64,000 bases of DNA from CBDAPE01 sp965198325 (lineage in GTDB: Bacteria > Pseudomonadota > Alphaproteobacteria > UBA828 > JAPUJA01). Below the pieces are notes generated by a model, which made no database searches, had not been told where the DNA came from, and saw only the letters and a list, made by a program, of their open reading frames with translations. Position 1 is the first letter of the stretch. Every line of letters starts with the position of its first letter. Of the stretch, positions 25,378 to 34,296 are shown one piece after another. Both the position numbers and the translations under genes were made by a program. The stretch is taken from assembly GCA_965198325.1 (NCBI GenBank), contig CBDAPE010000013.1, positions 124,001 to 188,000 on the forward strand. The letters run 5' to 3'.

Positions 25378-26055
25378 GTGAGCGAGACAAGTTATTCAGA
25401 ATCGCGCCACCGCATGGTCGAGGAAATCGCGCTTCACGCGGCCTTCTGCCGCCAGGAGATCGGCCGCGAGGCGCTGGCGCCCCGGGTTCTGGAATCGGTC
25501 GGCGACGTACCGCGCCACGAGTTCGTACCCGACGAGCTGCGGTCCTACGCCTACGCCAACCAGTCTCTGCCCATCGGCTTCGGCAAGACAATCTCCCAGC
25601 CTTTTATCGTTGCCCTGATGACCGACCTGCTGGCACCGGGTCCCGACGACCGGGTGCTCGAAATTGGCACGGGGCTCGGTTACCAGGCGGCCGTGTTGGC
25701 GCGAATCGCCGGGCATGTCTACAGCGTCGAGATCATCGAGGAGCTCGAGGCGGCAGCAAGCGCCCGGCTCGCCCGGTTCGGCTTCGTCAACGCCGAGACC
25801 CGATGCGCCGATGGCAGCTGGGGCTGGCCGGAACTCGCCCCCTTCGACGGGATCATCGTCACCGCAGCGCCCGATCTCATTCCACCCGCGCTGATCCAGC
25901 AGCTCAAACCCGGCGGGCGCATGGTCATACCCGTCGGCGCTTCGCTCGACACCCAGCAGCTCCTGCTCGTGGAAAAAAACGAGGCGGGCAAGCTTAAAAC
26001 GACCGAGATTCTGCCCGTCCGCTTTGCCACCCTCGAAGGCGACCTCTCGCTCTGA
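25378..26055 (+). CDS. pcm: Protein-L-isoaspartate O-methyltransferase
   Basis: About 225-aa SAM-dependent repair enzyme that methylates isoaspartyl residues in damaged proteins. It has PRHEFVPDELRSYAYANQSL, GKTISQPFIVALM and the SAM loop VLEIGTGLGYQAAVLA, then VYSVEI and PPALIQQLKPGGRMVIPVG. I prefer the GTG at 25378, preceded by GGGGAG; an in-frame GTG lies 33 bp upstream. It is convergent with an acetyltransferase gene, the stops almost touching. Confidence 0.92.
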   Translation: MSETSYSESRHRMVEEIALHAAFCRQEIGREALAPRVLESVGDVPRHEFVPDELRSYAYANQSLPIGFGKTISQPFIVALMTDLLAPGPDDRVLEIGTGLGYQAAVLARIAGHVYSVEIIEELEAAASARLARFGFVNAETRCADGSWGWPELAPFDGIIVTAAPDLIPPALIQQLKPGGRMVIPVGASLDTQQLLLVEKNEAGKLKTTEILPVRFATLEGDLSL

Positions 26056-26056
26056 A

Positions 26057-26521
26057 TTAGGCACGGGCGGGCGCTTTCACGCTCCGTGTCAGGCAAACCG
26101 CCGACGCCGGGCACAGGAGGGAAAATTCCGCCGTCGCCGCGATCTCCGGCGACACTGCCTCCCGCGGGATGATCGCGAATCCGCAGCGCTCGAAAAAGCC
26201 GGGCGCGCTGAAGGTCAACAGATAGAGCGTTTCCACGCCGGTTTGCGCGGCGTGCTCGGCAAGCCATTCGACGATTGCGCGCCCCGCGCCGGTGCCCCGC
26301 GCCGCGTCCAGCGTGACCACCGAGCGAAGCAGGGCATGGGCGCCGTAGATTTCGAGCCCGCCGACGCCGACCGGGGTACCGCCGGGACGGTAAAACTCGA
26401 AGAACACGCGACCCGGCTCGGTCAGGTCCTCGACCGGGAGTTCGTGTTTTGCCATCAGACGGGCCAGCAACCCGAGATCTGCGGGCGCCGCGCTGAGCGC
26501 CATCAAAGACCTGTCCGGCAT
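26057..26521 (-). CDS. GNAT acetyltransferase, ArsN2-like
   Basis: 154-aa acetyltransferase with an LLARHE-type start (LGLLARLMAKHELPVEDL), the acetyl-CoA loop AARGTGAGRAIVEWL and the tail EFSLLCPASAVCL. The tail is characteristic of ArsN2, the acetyltransferase found with arsenic-resistance genes. No ars genes are nearby, so an arsenic role is only inferred from family resemblance. Confidence 0.75.
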   Translation of the reverse strand: MPDRSLMALSAAPADLGLLARLMAKHELPVEDLTEPGRVFFEFYRPGGTPVGVGGLEIYGAHALLRSVVTLDAARGTGAGRAIVEWLAEHAAQTGVETLYLLTFSAPGFFERCGFAIIPREAVSPEIAATAEFSLLCPASAVCLTRSVKAPARA

Positions 26522-26560
26522 CCTCGAACGTCCCCCTGCCTGCGAGCATAGCCGGGCGTT

Positions 26561-27295
26561 TCAGGGACGCAAGGTCAACCGCTCGCCGGCGACCTCGTAG
26601 CCCGCGAGGCGCGACAGAAAGCTCATGCCGAGCAGCGAGACGTCCATCGCCGCGAGATTGACCGAGGCCTGCACGTCGTCGAGCCGGATCGGACCGAGAG
26701 CGACCTGTGCCAGCACCACCGGCGCCCCCTGCCCGATGCCGTTGGCCGTGCGATAGCGGTTGCTGTAGTCGAGCGTGTTCAGATCGAAGCCCAGCCGCGC
26801 GGCGTCCGCCGGACTCAGCACGACGTCGCTCGCGCCCGTGTCGACCAGAAACAGCACGGGCTCGCCCTCGACCTCCGCCGCGATTACGAAGTGGCCCGAA
26901 CGGTTCGCATGATAGGTCACGGCGCCCGCCGATTCGACGCCTTGCGCCGGATCGAGCGCACCAACCACCCGCTCGGCCACGAAGCCCAGTTCGTAGCGGA
27001 AGCTGTACTCGATCGCCAGAACCGCGCCGATCGCAAGCCAGAGCGCTGCATATTTGAGCGTGCGGCCCGCCGGTGCCCTCCAGTTCAGGATCACGGCGGA
27101 GCCGACGGCGACGAGAAGGATCAGCATATAGCCGAGCCGGGACATCGCGCCTGTTTTGTCCAGGGTGCCGGGCCGGTCGAGAACCAGGTAGACGACCAGC
27201 GCCGCGACCCCAGCGAGGACAAGCACGAGCGCTAGCAGCCGACGGGATCGCTGGACAGAGGACGGCGGGCGGGACCAAGGTCCCGAATCGCTCAT
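26561..27295 (-). CDS. Membrane-anchored retropepsin-like aspartic protease
   Basis: 244-aa protein with two or three N-terminal membrane helices (LLALVLVLAGVAALVVYLVL, YMLILLVAVGSAVI, LWLAIGAVLAIEY). A periplasmic clan AA protease domain of the TIGR02281 type follows, with the catalytic FLVDTGASDVVLSP motif and LLGMSFLSRLAGYEV. It acts as a dimer in related proteins. The start overlaps the stop of the VOC gene by 4 bases (ATGA), making it the third gene of a coupled trio. Confidence 0.87.
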   Translation of the reverse strand: MSDSGPWSRPPSSVQRSRRLLALVLVLAGVAALVVYLVLDRPGTLDKTGAMSRLGYMLILLVAVGSAVILNWRAPAGRTLKYAALWLAIGAVLAIEYSFRYELGFVAERVVGALDPAQGVESAGAVTYHANRSGHFVIAAEVEGEPVLFLVDTGASDVVLSPADAARLGFDLNTLDYSNRYRTANGIGQGAPVVLAQVALGPIRLDDVQASVNLAAMDVSLLGMSFLSRLAGYEVAGERLTLRP

Positions 27296-27759
27296 GAAGC
27301 GGCCTTGTCTCCCGGCTTCTCGATGAATTCGACGGTCACGCCGTCGAAATCCCGGCTGTAGACCAGCCGGCCGCCGGCGTTGGGGCCGTGTTCGAGCGTC
27401 TGGGGCGGGTTGAGGGCAACCAACCCGGCGGGTTCGACGGCCGCAAGCGTCGCATCCAAATCGTCGACGTCGAACGCGATATGGGCGAAGCCGATATCGC
27501 AGGGGCGTACGGCGAACCGTTCCCGCTCGGCCGGGCCATGATACTGGATCAGCTCCAGGCGGTGATCGGGCGCCTGGAGATACGCCACTTCGATATCGGC
27601 CCCGGGAACGCCGACAACCGTCTCGATCAGGGCCGGATCGCGTGTGCCCCGATGGACCAGCTCGAAGCCGAGCACGACCGCGTACAGCGCGATCGAGCGA
27701 TCCAGATCGGCAACCGTGAAACTCGTGTGGTTGGTCCGCAAGATTCGAAAGCCGCTCAT
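27292..27759 (-). CDS. VOC-family (glyoxalase/dioxygenase-like) protein
   Basis: 155-aa protein with the vicinal oxygen chelate fold. His in TNHTSFTV near residue 10, Glu in RLELIQYHGP, His in GFAHIAFDV and Glu in VTVEFIEKPG are positioned as metal ligands. It is coupled at both ends by ATGA overlaps to an RDD membrane protein and an aspartic protease gene. Possible roles are lyase, isomerase or extradiol-type dioxygenase; the substrate is unknown. Confidence 0.85.
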   Translation of the reverse strand: MSGFRILRTNHTSFTVADLDRSIALYAVVLGFELVHRGTRDPALIETVVGVPGADIEVAYLQAPDHRLELIQYHGPAERERFAVRPCDIGFAHIAFDVDDLDATLAAVEPAGLVALNPPQTLEHGPNAGGRLVYSRDFDGVTVEFIEKPGDKAAS

Positions 27760-28292
27760 GTCCTCTCCTCCTCCCGGGCAGGTGCCGCCTCGAACACCGC
27801 GCCGTCGCGCACCACGAGACAGCGCGCCAGCATGTCATGGACGCCTTGCTTGCGCGCCGTGACCGCGACCACGATACAGGAGATCAGCGCCACGAGTCCC
27901 ACGATGTCGCCGACGACGCCGAGGGCTCCGACCGGCGGCGGCAGCCAGACAATCCAGCTCCGGGCGGTCGCGCGCGGCAGCGACAACCGCCGGCCGGTCT
28001 CGTCGCACACGCGGATTCGCAGGGCCCGCTTGCCGATGGTGCCCCGGAGCGGCGAGGCCTCGAGCCCGGCCTTGTAGGCCCAGTAAATCGCGCCCAGCGC
28101 CAGGGAGAGCGCCGGGCTCGGCTGCAGGGCGATGAAGCTTGCATGCCCGCTGCCGATCACGGTCTTCTCGGCGAGCAGAATGTAGGGCACGACGAAGAGC
28201 GCCGTATCGATCAGGCCTGCGCCGGCCCGCCGCCAGAACCCCGCATAGGGACTGACCGTCTCGGCCGGCATGTGAAGTCGGGTTTCGCTCAT
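27756..28292 (-). CDS. RDD-family membrane protein
   Basis: About 178 aa with the RDD signature (FWRRAGAGLIDTALFVVPYI), then GTIGKRALRIRVCDE, and a final helix pair before the cytoplasmic end. Three or so membrane helices are visible. I prefer the ATG at 28292 over an open frame starting at 28331. It heads the RDD/VOC/protease operon. Family members have been linked to ion transport or are uncharacterised. Confidence 0.82.
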   Translation of the reverse strand: MSETRLHMPAETVSPYAGFWRRAGAGLIDTALFVVPYILLAEKTVIGSGHASFIALQPSPALSLALGAIYWAYKAGLEASPLRGTIGKRALRIRVCDETGRRLSLPRATARSWIVWLPPPVGALGVVGDIVGLVALISCIVVAVTARKQGVHDMLARCLVVRDGAVFEAAPAREEERT

Positions 28293-28395
28293 GCGCCGTC
28301 CCGCAAGGCGGCGGCGAGCCGCCAGGATCACGCGAATAGTCTAGGAGATGCGCGGAGGCGGCGTAAGTCCGGGATTGGCGATTAAGGCGAAGGGC

Positions 28396-28890
28396 CTAGC
28401 CGCGCTTCTGGACCGCGACGTTGAGCATGGTCTTGAGCTCGGTGCCGACCGCGCCGCCGTCGTTCTTGAGCCGGGCGGTAAGAACCACTTGAATCGCGCC
28501 GATATGGGCCTTGATGATCTCCATGTGGACGTCCTCGATCCGATTGGGATCCGAGGCAAAATCGTAGAGCAGGCTTGCGAACTCGGAAATCAGGGGAAAG
28601 CCGTAGGTGCCGCCCTGACCGCGAATTTCGTGGCAGCGCTTGATAACGTCGGTGAGGAAGCCCGCCCGGCGCGCCTTGTCCGCCAGGGCGCCATCATAGA
28701 GCGAGGCGAGCGAGGCGATCTCGCTTTGCAGGTCGACTTCAAAGGAGGCTCCCAGCTCTTGGACGGCGCTATTGGCTCGCTGGAGCACGGCATCGTCGAT
28801 CTCGATCTTCATGTTCAGATCGCCGCCCGTGACTTTTTCCTTCAGGGTATTCGCCGGCCGAAGGATCTTGGCGATAGCTAGTGTGGCCAT
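28396..28890 (-). CDS. HPt-domain protein
   Basis: 164-aa helical protein with a histidine phosphotransfer motif RCHEIRGQGGTYGFPLIS, where the His would be phosphorylated. It contains no kinase domain. A single-domain response regulator follows immediately upstream on the same strand (28933-29513), so the two probably form a phosphorelay pair. The first 26 residues may be an over-long start; MKIEIDDAVLQRANSA is an alternative. Confidence 0.8.
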   Translation of the reverse strand: MATLAIAKILRPANTLKEKVTGGDLNMKIEIDDAVLQRANSAVQELGASFEVDLQSEIASLASLYDGALADKARRAGFLTDVIKRCHEIRGQGGTYGFPLISEFASLLYDFASDPNRIEDVHMEIIKAHIGAIQVVLTARLKNDGGAVGTELKTMLNVAVQKRG

Positions 28891-28932
28891 AATACTCTCT
28901 CAATCACTAATCGTTATCGAGACGCGCCCGGA

Positions 28933-29513
28933 CTATCCGACCGCTGAAACTTTTTGTTCGGGCATTTGTTCCCCCGGAACGTCGACGACCTCGGGGGCAT
29001 CCGCACGCCGGCGCTCGGGCCCGTCGTAATCCATCTTCCTCCGGCGGCGGCAAGGCCCGTGATAACTCTCGACCTGGACGAGCAACCGGGGTCGCTCGAT
29101 CACGTCGACGATCCGCTTGAACAGGGTTATCGGCACGAAGGGCTTGGTCAGAAAATCGGTCGCCCCGGCGTCGCGCGCCTGGAGGATATGCGGCAGGTCG
29201 GAATAGCCCGACAGGATGACGATCGGGAGCCAGGGCTGCCGGTAGCTGGGCGAGCGCCGTACCTTTTGGGTGAATTGGAGTCCGTCCATCGGTTCCATTG
29301 GAGGTCGCAGATGATGATGTCGACGGCCTGCTGGTCCATATATTCGAGCGCCGTGCTGCCGCTCTTGGCCTGCAGCACCCGGCCGATGCCCAGCACCCGA
29401 AGCACCTGGTGCAGCAGGTTGGGGATGTTCGGGTTGTCGTCGACCGTCAGCACCGTCAACTTGTTGAACAGCGCCTGCTTCTTGCTCGTGTCGACTGCTT
29501 CATCGATTGCCAT
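28933..29513 (-). pseudogene. Response regulator receiver protein, frameshifted
   Basis: CheY-like receiver in two frames. The first holds LTVLTVDDNPNIPNLLHQVL and the phosphorylated Asp in DIIICDLQ. The second resumes at MEPMDGLQFTQKVR and carries PIVILSGYS and the conserved Lys in DFLTKPFVP. Inserting one base near 29299 joins DLQ to MEPMDG. It has no output domain; the C-terminal tail is charged. It is paired with the HPt gene. The clean single-base break could be a sequencing error. Confidence 0.85.
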
Positions 29514-29663
29514 GTCGTTATTCCGGCTCCTTGAGCACTTTGAGTGATTCGCCTGCGCGCGGCGTCGGCCGCGTCCTTGCGAACACCCGCTATTTAGCCC
29601 GCTATTTAGATAGGGTATGCACCCGCAATGCTTTCCAAAGCCTTAACCATGTCGGGTTGGAGG

Positions 29664-29750
29664 TGGTGCCCCTGGCCGGACTCGAACCAGCACGCCCTTG
29701 CGGGCAACAGATTTTGAGTCTGCCGCGTCTACCAATTCCGCCACAGGGGC
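29664..29750 (-). tRNA. tRNA-Leu (anticodon CAA)
   Basis: 87 bases including an encoded CCA. The acceptor stem is GCCCCTG paired with CAGGGGC. There is a D arm, an anticodon loop CTCAAAA giving anticodon CAA (reads TTG), a long variable arm typical of tRNA-Leu and a TTCGAGTCC T loop. It lies alone in a 475-bp gap. The 238 bp between it and the next gene hold only a likely promoter region. Confidence 0.97.
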
Positions 29751-29988
29751 CCCGCAATGCTCAGGAACAGGAGAGCGGGAACTGGTGAGCCGGATCATAG
29801 CGGAGCGCCGCCGCCGGTCAATCGGTCGCCGCGTATCGGCCCTATTCTGCCGCTTGAGCCATCGAAAAAAGGATGTAACAATTCAACCATACCAGATCGG
29901 GCGCCAGACCGCCCGGCAGCGATTATGACCGCGTCCCGCCCCCACGGCGTGTGACGACGACTGAACGAATCCAAGGGAGAATGACTCC

Positions 29989-31107
29989 ATGCGCAACGAC
30001 ACACAGAAATTTATCGACAACATGAAGCTCGGCAAGATGAACCGCCGCCAGTTCCACAAGGGGCTGGCCGCGTTCGGCCTCGGCATGGTCACCGTGCCGC
30101 TGGTGCCGAAGATCGTCAGAGCCGGCGACCATCCGACCATCTTCGTCTGGGGTGGTTTCGAGGATCCGGGCTTCCATCAGGACTACATCGCGCAGCACGG
30201 CGCCTCGCCCAACTTCACGCCCTTCGGCGACGAGGAAGAGGCCTTCGCAAAGATGCAGGCCGGCTTCGAGCCCGACGTCACCATGGCGTGTTCCTACAAG
30301 GTGCCCCACTGGCACGACGCGGGCATCATCAAGCCGATCGACACCGGCCGGCTGTCCAACTTCGAGGATACCCTACCCTTGCTCAAGGACGTGCCCGGAA
30401 CCCAACCCGACGGCAGCCGCTCCTGGCTCTGCATGGATTGGGGCCTGACCACGCTGTGCTACCGCCACGATATCGTCGACATCGCACCCGAGGATGTCAC
30501 CTGGGGCCTGCTGTGGGACGAGCGCTATGCCGGCCGGCTCGCGATGATCGACAGCCTGATCGACGGCGTCATGGTCGCGGCTATCTACAGCGGGGCCGAG
30601 AACCCGTTCGATATGACCGCTGACGAGATCGAGGTAACCCGGGAATTGCTCAGGAAGCAGCTCCCCCTGCTTCGCTACTACTCGAACAGCATGACCGACC
30701 TCCAGACCTCGCTGGCGTCGGGCGAAGTGGTCGCCGCCGCGGTCTGGAACGAGGCCTATGTCGGCCTGTTCGCCGAAGGCCATCCGGTGACCTTCGCCAA
30801 CAACATGCCGGGTCTGATGACCTGGACCTGCGGGCTGACGCTTAACTCCTGGACCGACGACGAGGACAAGTCCTACGACCTGCTCGACGCCATGCTGGCG
30901 CCCGAGACCGGCGTCTTCGAGATGATCGAGTGGGGCTACGGCCACGCCAACAAAAAGGCCTACGACATGGTCGACGAACAGGATCTGCTGGATCGCGGCC
31001 TGTCCAAGGATCCCGATGCGATCATTTCCGCGGGCATCTTCCAGGAGCCGATCCTGAACGAGCCCGTGCTCCAGACCATGTTCGAGGAGGTCAAGGCCGG
31101 CTTCTAG
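29989..31107 (+). CDS. PotD-like (polyamine-type) ABC substrate-binding protein, Tat-exported
   Basis: 372-aa periplasmic binding protein of the PotD/PotF type. A twin-arginine leader (MNRRQFHKGLAAFGLGMVTV) implies export of the folded protein. Mature domains include FVWGGFEDPGF and CMDWGLTTLCYRHD. AAGGGAG precedes the ATG at good spacing. No permease or ATPase gene is adjacent, so it is an orphan that must pair with components encoded elsewhere. A clear terminator follows. The ligand could be a polyamine or another small organic cation. Confidence 0.88.
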   Translation: MRNDTQKFIDNMKLGKMNRRQFHKGLAAFGLGMVTVPLVPKIVRAGDHPTIFVWGGFEDPGFHQDYIAQHGASPNFTPFGDEEEAFAKMQAGFEPDVTMACSYKVPHWHDAGIIKPIDTGRLSNFEDTLPLLKDVPGTQPDGSRSWLCMDWGLTTLCYRHDIVDIAPEDVTWGLLWDERYAGRLAMIDSLIDGVMVAAIYSGAENPFDMTADEIEVTRELLRKQLPLLRYYSNSMTDLQTSLASGEVVAAAVWNEAYVGLFAEGHPVTFANNMPGLMTWTCGLTLNSWTDDEDKSYDLLDAMLAPETGVFEMIEWGYGHANKKAYDMVDEQDLLDRGLSKDPDAIISAGIFQEPILNEPVLQTMFEEVKAGF

Positions 31108-31137
31108 GCCCGCTCACAGACCGCCTCTTGTTTTCAG

Positions 31138-31181
31138 CCGCCGGTCTTTCCCCTCGGGGCGAGAGGCCGGCGGTTTCTTTT
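31138..31181 (+). terminator. Rho-independent terminator after the PotD-like gene
   Basis: Stem CCGCCGG (31138-31144) with CCGGCGG (31167-31173), extended by an imperfect inner stem, then TTTCTTTT. It also lies 15 bp beyond the stop of the convergent dcd gene and may serve both. Confidence 0.85.
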
Positions 31182-31195
31182 GTGGAATGCCCGGC

Positions 31196-32359
31196 TCAAT
31201 CCCGGCGGAACTGCTTGGAAAGTGCGAGCTCCTGGGCCTGGTAATGGGAGCCGATCCCGCTGCCGTAGACCTGGTCCGGTGGGTCGAGCAGCCGCTCATA
31301 GACCAGCCGGCCGACCACCTGGCCGTCTTCGAGCAGGAACGGAACCTCGTGGGAGCGCACCTCGAGAACCGCGCGGGTGCCAGCAGCGGCCTCCCCGCCA
31401 TAGCCGAATCCCGGGTCGAAGAAGCCGGCGTAGTGGATGCGGTATTCGCCGACCGAGGTGTCGTAGGCGACCATCTCGGCGGCGTAGTCGGGCGGCACGC
31501 TGATCCGCTCCTTCGACACCAGGATGTAGAAATCGTCCGGGTTGAGGATCAGGTTGTGGTCCGCACCGGGCGGAATCGGCTCCCAGAATTCGAGGGGATC
31601 GTAATGGCCGACCTTCTCGAGATCGATCAGGGCGCTGTGTTTCTTGGCGCGATAGCCGACCAGCCCGCTCCCGCCCGCGCCCCTGAGATCGATCGAGATC
31701 CACAGGCCTTTCCCGATGCGCGCTTCGCCCGGCGCCTCGCCGCCGACGTAGACCAGCGGGTCGCGGTCGTGCAGGCGCGCAAGCGCCGCGTCGGCCGGCG
31801 GCGGCTGGCCGCGGCGGAAGCGCAGTTGGTTGAGCCGCACGCCCTCGCGCACCAGCACCGAGAAGGTGCGCGGCGAGATTTCCAGGAACAGCTCGCCCCT
31901 GTATTTTTCGGCCACCCGCTCGAACGCGTCGGCGTAATCGGCGATCAACCGGGTGAAGATGTCGAGCCGCCCGGTGCTGCTCTTCGGGCTCGCCGTGGCG
32001 GAATGGCCCCCCGGCAGGCTGAGCCGCTCCTGCAAGGGCACGATATAGACGCAGCCCCGCTCCAGCACGGCGCCCTCGGTGAGGTCGATTTCGTGCATGC
32101 CGAGCGCGCCGATCTTCTGGCGAACCGGGGCCTGGCGGCCGGGCAGGAAGCTCGCGCGCACCCGGTAGGCGACCGCACCCAGGCGCAAATCGAGGCTCGC
32201 GGGCTGGATCTGGTCGTCTTCGATGCCGCCGTCCGCCGTGATGTGACCGGCGGCAATGAAGTTGCGCAAGGCCTGGGACGGCAGCACCCCAGTCGTGTGG
32301 TGCGCGGCCCCGGTTTCACGTTCCAGCTCCGGAAACAGGCTCTCGCCCTTGATCGCCAT
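31196..32359 (-). CDS. dcd: dCTP deaminase, two-domain type
   Basis: 387-aa 2'-deoxycytidine 5'-triphosphate deaminase of the duplicated-domain kind common in alphaproteobacteria. It makes dUTP for thymidylate synthesis. Motifs include IQPASLDLRLGAVAYRVRAS in the first domain, SPKSSTGRLDIFTRLI (catalytic region), and a second domain ending AGFFDPGFGYGG with EVRSHEVPFLLEDGQVVGRL. I chose the ATG at 32359, where the family sequence begins; the frame stays open a further 200 bp upstream with no family match. Confidence 0.9.
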   Translation of the reverse strand: MAIKGESLFPELERETGAAHHTTGVLPSQALRNFIAAGHITADGGIEDDQIQPASLDLRLGAVAYRVRASFLPGRQAPVRQKIGALGMHEIDLTEGAVLERGCVYIVPLQERLSLPGGHSATASPKSSTGRLDIFTRLIADYADAFERVAEKYRGELFLEISPRTFSVLVREGVRLNQLRFRRGQPPPADAALARLHDRDPLVYVGGEAPGEARIGKGLWISIDLRGAGGSGLVGYRAKKHSALIDLEKVGHYDPLEFWEPIPPGADHNLILNPDDFYILVSKERISVPPDYAAEMVAYDTSVGEYRIHYAGFFDPGFGYGGEAAAGTRAVLEVRSHEVPFLLEDGQVVGRLVYERLLDPPDQVYGSGIGSHYQAQELALSKQFRRD

Positions 32360-32558
32360 GTCGCCCCAATCCCCGCCCGAAGGGCTTCGCAGCATCTTAG
32401 CCAGGCCCGAGAGGCGGTCAAGAATACCGCTCGCGGCCCGATCGCGTCTTGCCAGAAAGGCATAGTACGCCGTTAACTTTGCCGTTATATGGTTTCTGGC
32501 GGGAGCAGTACGCTTCTCGACCCACCCCCTTTTTGCGACGGATTCGGCGTCCCGGTTC

Positions 32559-33140
32559 ATGCTCAGGCGACTCTATAAATGGCTGATTCGGGTCTCGGAC
32601 ACGCGGTACGCGGTCTGGGTGATCGGCGCCGTCTCGTTCCTGGAAAGCTCGATCTTTCCGGTCCCGCCCGACGTCATGCTCGTGCCGATGATCCTCGCCA
32701 ACCGGTCGCGTGCCTGGTTTCTCGCCGCCTGGTGCACGGCGACCTCGGTCGCAGGCGGCCTGGTGAGCTACGCCATCGGCTATTACTTCTTCGAGGGCTT
32801 CGGCCGCGACCTGCTCGATTTCTACGGCTATCTCGACAAGTTCGAGACCTTCCAGCAGAACTACGCCGAGTGGGGCGCCTGGATCGTCGGTATCGGCGGC
32901 GCCACCCCGTTTCCCTACAAGGTGATCACGATCGCGAGCGGCATGACCTCGCTCGACATCGGCGTTTTCATCGGCGCGTCGATCCTCTCCCGGGGTTTGC
33001 GCTTCCTCGCGGTGTGCTGGCTGCTGTGGTTTCTCGGCGACCGGTTGCGCGGCTTCATTGACAAGCATCTGGGAAAGGTCACGCTGTTTGCTTTCGCGAC
33101 GATCATCGGCGGCTTCTATTGCATGAAGTTTCTGTTCTAG
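32559..33140 (+). CDS. YqaA/DedA-like VTT-domain membrane protein
   Basis: 193-aa membrane protein of the SNARE-associated/VTT superfamily. It shows FLESSIFPVPPDVMLVPMIL, a re-entrant-loop Pro-rich motif near residues 27-45, and the second loop GGATPFPYKVITIASGMTSL. Four to five helices are predicted by eye. Such proteins act in lipid or undecaprenyl-phosphate flipping. It is divergent from dcd and precedes dsbB on the same strand. Confidence 0.85.
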   Translation: MLRRLYKWLIRVSDTRYAVWVIGAVSFLESSIFPVPPDVMLVPMILANRSRAWFLAAWCTATSVAGGLVSYAIGYYFFEGFGRDLLDFYGYLDKFETFQQNYAEWGAWIVGIGGATPFPYKVITIASGMTSLDIGVFIGASILSRGLRFLAVCWLLWFLGDRLRGFIDKHLGKVTLFAFATIIGGFYCMKFLF

Positions 33141-33213
33141 GATGGCCGGCGACCCGCACGGCGCGGCCCGTACCCCCTCGCGCCCGGCAAAAACGGCGTA
33201 CTATACCCGGACG

Positions 33214-33720
33214 ATGACGCCCGAGCGCCTGTTGCCGGCCTTCCTGCTCGCCGCGTCCGCGGCGACGCTAGGGACCGCCCTGCTGTTTCAGTACGTCGGC
33301 GGCTATCCGCCGTGTTCCCTGTGTCACTATCAGCGCTGGCCCTATATCGCCGTTATCGGCCTGAGCGCGGCGGCGCTTCTGTTCGCGACCCGGCGCCCCC
33401 TCTCGACCGCGTTCGGGCTCCTCGCGGGCGCGGTTTTGCTCGCCGGTTGCGGCGTTGCGCTCTATCATGTCGGCGTCGAGCAGGGCGTCTTTGAGGGCCC
33501 GACCAGTTGTACAAGCAACCTGGGCGCGGCAACGACGCTCGACGAGTTACGTGAGCGTCTGCTGGCCGCGCCGATGGTGCGTTGCGACGAAGTGGCCTGG
33601 TCGGTCCTCGGCGTCTCAATGGCCGGCTGGAACGCGGCCCTCGCCTTTGTCCTGGGGGGCGTGGCTTTCGGTGTGAGCCTGCGCAGGCGAAGGCGGCGGA
33701 GACTATATGTCAGACGATAG
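33214..33720 (+). CDS. dsbB: Disulfide bond formation protein DsbB
   Basis: About 168-aa inner-membrane quinone reductase that reoxidises DsbA-type proteins. It shows the first redox pair CSLC followed by HYQRWPY, and a second pair formed by CTSN and the later RCDEVAW. It has four helices and a very basic C-terminus (RRRRRRRLYVRR). An in-frame ATG at 33142, directly after the YqaA stop, would add 24 residues; I chose 33214, where the DsbB homology begins. It overlaps coq7 by 14 bp. Confidence 0.9.
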   Translation: MTPERLLPAFLLAASAATLGTALLFQYVGGYPPCSLCHYQRWPYIAVIGLSAAALLFATRRPLSTAFGLLAGAVLLAGCGVALYHVGVEQGVFEGPTSCTSNLGAATTLDELRERLLAAPMVRCDEVAWSVLGVSMAGWNAALAFVLGGVAFGVSLRRRRRRRLYVRR

Positions 33721-34285
33721 CAGAATCTCCCACCCGGCCCGAACCGGCGACGACCGCCTGCCGGGCGACCTGCGGCCCGCGGACCTGCTCGCGCGCATCA
33801 TCCGGGTCGATCACGCGGGCGAATACGGCGCCGCGCGGATCTATGACGGCCAGCTCTCGGTCATGAAGCCGGGCAAGGGGCGCGCGGCGGTGGAAAAGAT
33901 GGCCGAGCAGGAGCGCCGCCATCTCGAAACCTTCGACCGGCTGCTGGTGGAGCGGCGGGTTCGGCCCACCCTGCTCTCGCCGCTCTGGGATGCGGCGGGT
34001 TTCGCGCTGGGCGCCGCGAGCGCGATGATGGGCGAGCGCGCCGCCATGGCCTGCACGGTCGCCGTCGAAGACGTCATCGCCGAGCACTATGCGAAGCAGG
34101 CCGAAACCCTCGGCGAGGACGAAGCCGAATTGCGCGGCGTGATCGAGGACTTCCGCGCCGACGAGGTCGAGCATCACGATACGGGCCTCGCCCATGGCGC
34201 CGAGGAGGCACCCGGCTACGAGCTGATGACGGGCGCGATCAAGGCGGGCACCCGGCTCGCCATCTGGCTGTCGTCCCGGATTTGA
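33707..34285 (+). CDS. coq7: Demethoxyubiquinone hydroxylase (Coq7)
   Basis: 192-aa di-iron protein catalysing the last hydroxylation in ubiquinone synthesis. Carboxylate and His ligands appear in RVDHAGEYGAARIYDGQL, AEQERRHLETFDRLL, CTVAVEDVIAEHYAKQ and FRADEVEHHDTG. The N-terminus overlaps the end of dsbB. The pairing of dsbB with coq7 makes sense because DsbB passes electrons to ubiquinone. Confidence 0.95.
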   Translation: MSDDSRISHPARTGDDRLPGDLRPADLLARIIRVDHAGEYGAARIYDGQLSVMKPGKGRAAVEKMAEQERRHLETFDRLLVERRVRPTLLSPLWDAAGFALGAASAMMGERAAMACTVAVEDVIAEHYAKQAETLGEDEAELRGVIEDFRADEVEHHDTGLAHGAEEAPGYELMTGAIKAGTRLAIWLSSRI

Positions 34286-34296
34286 GCCGGCCCGCC

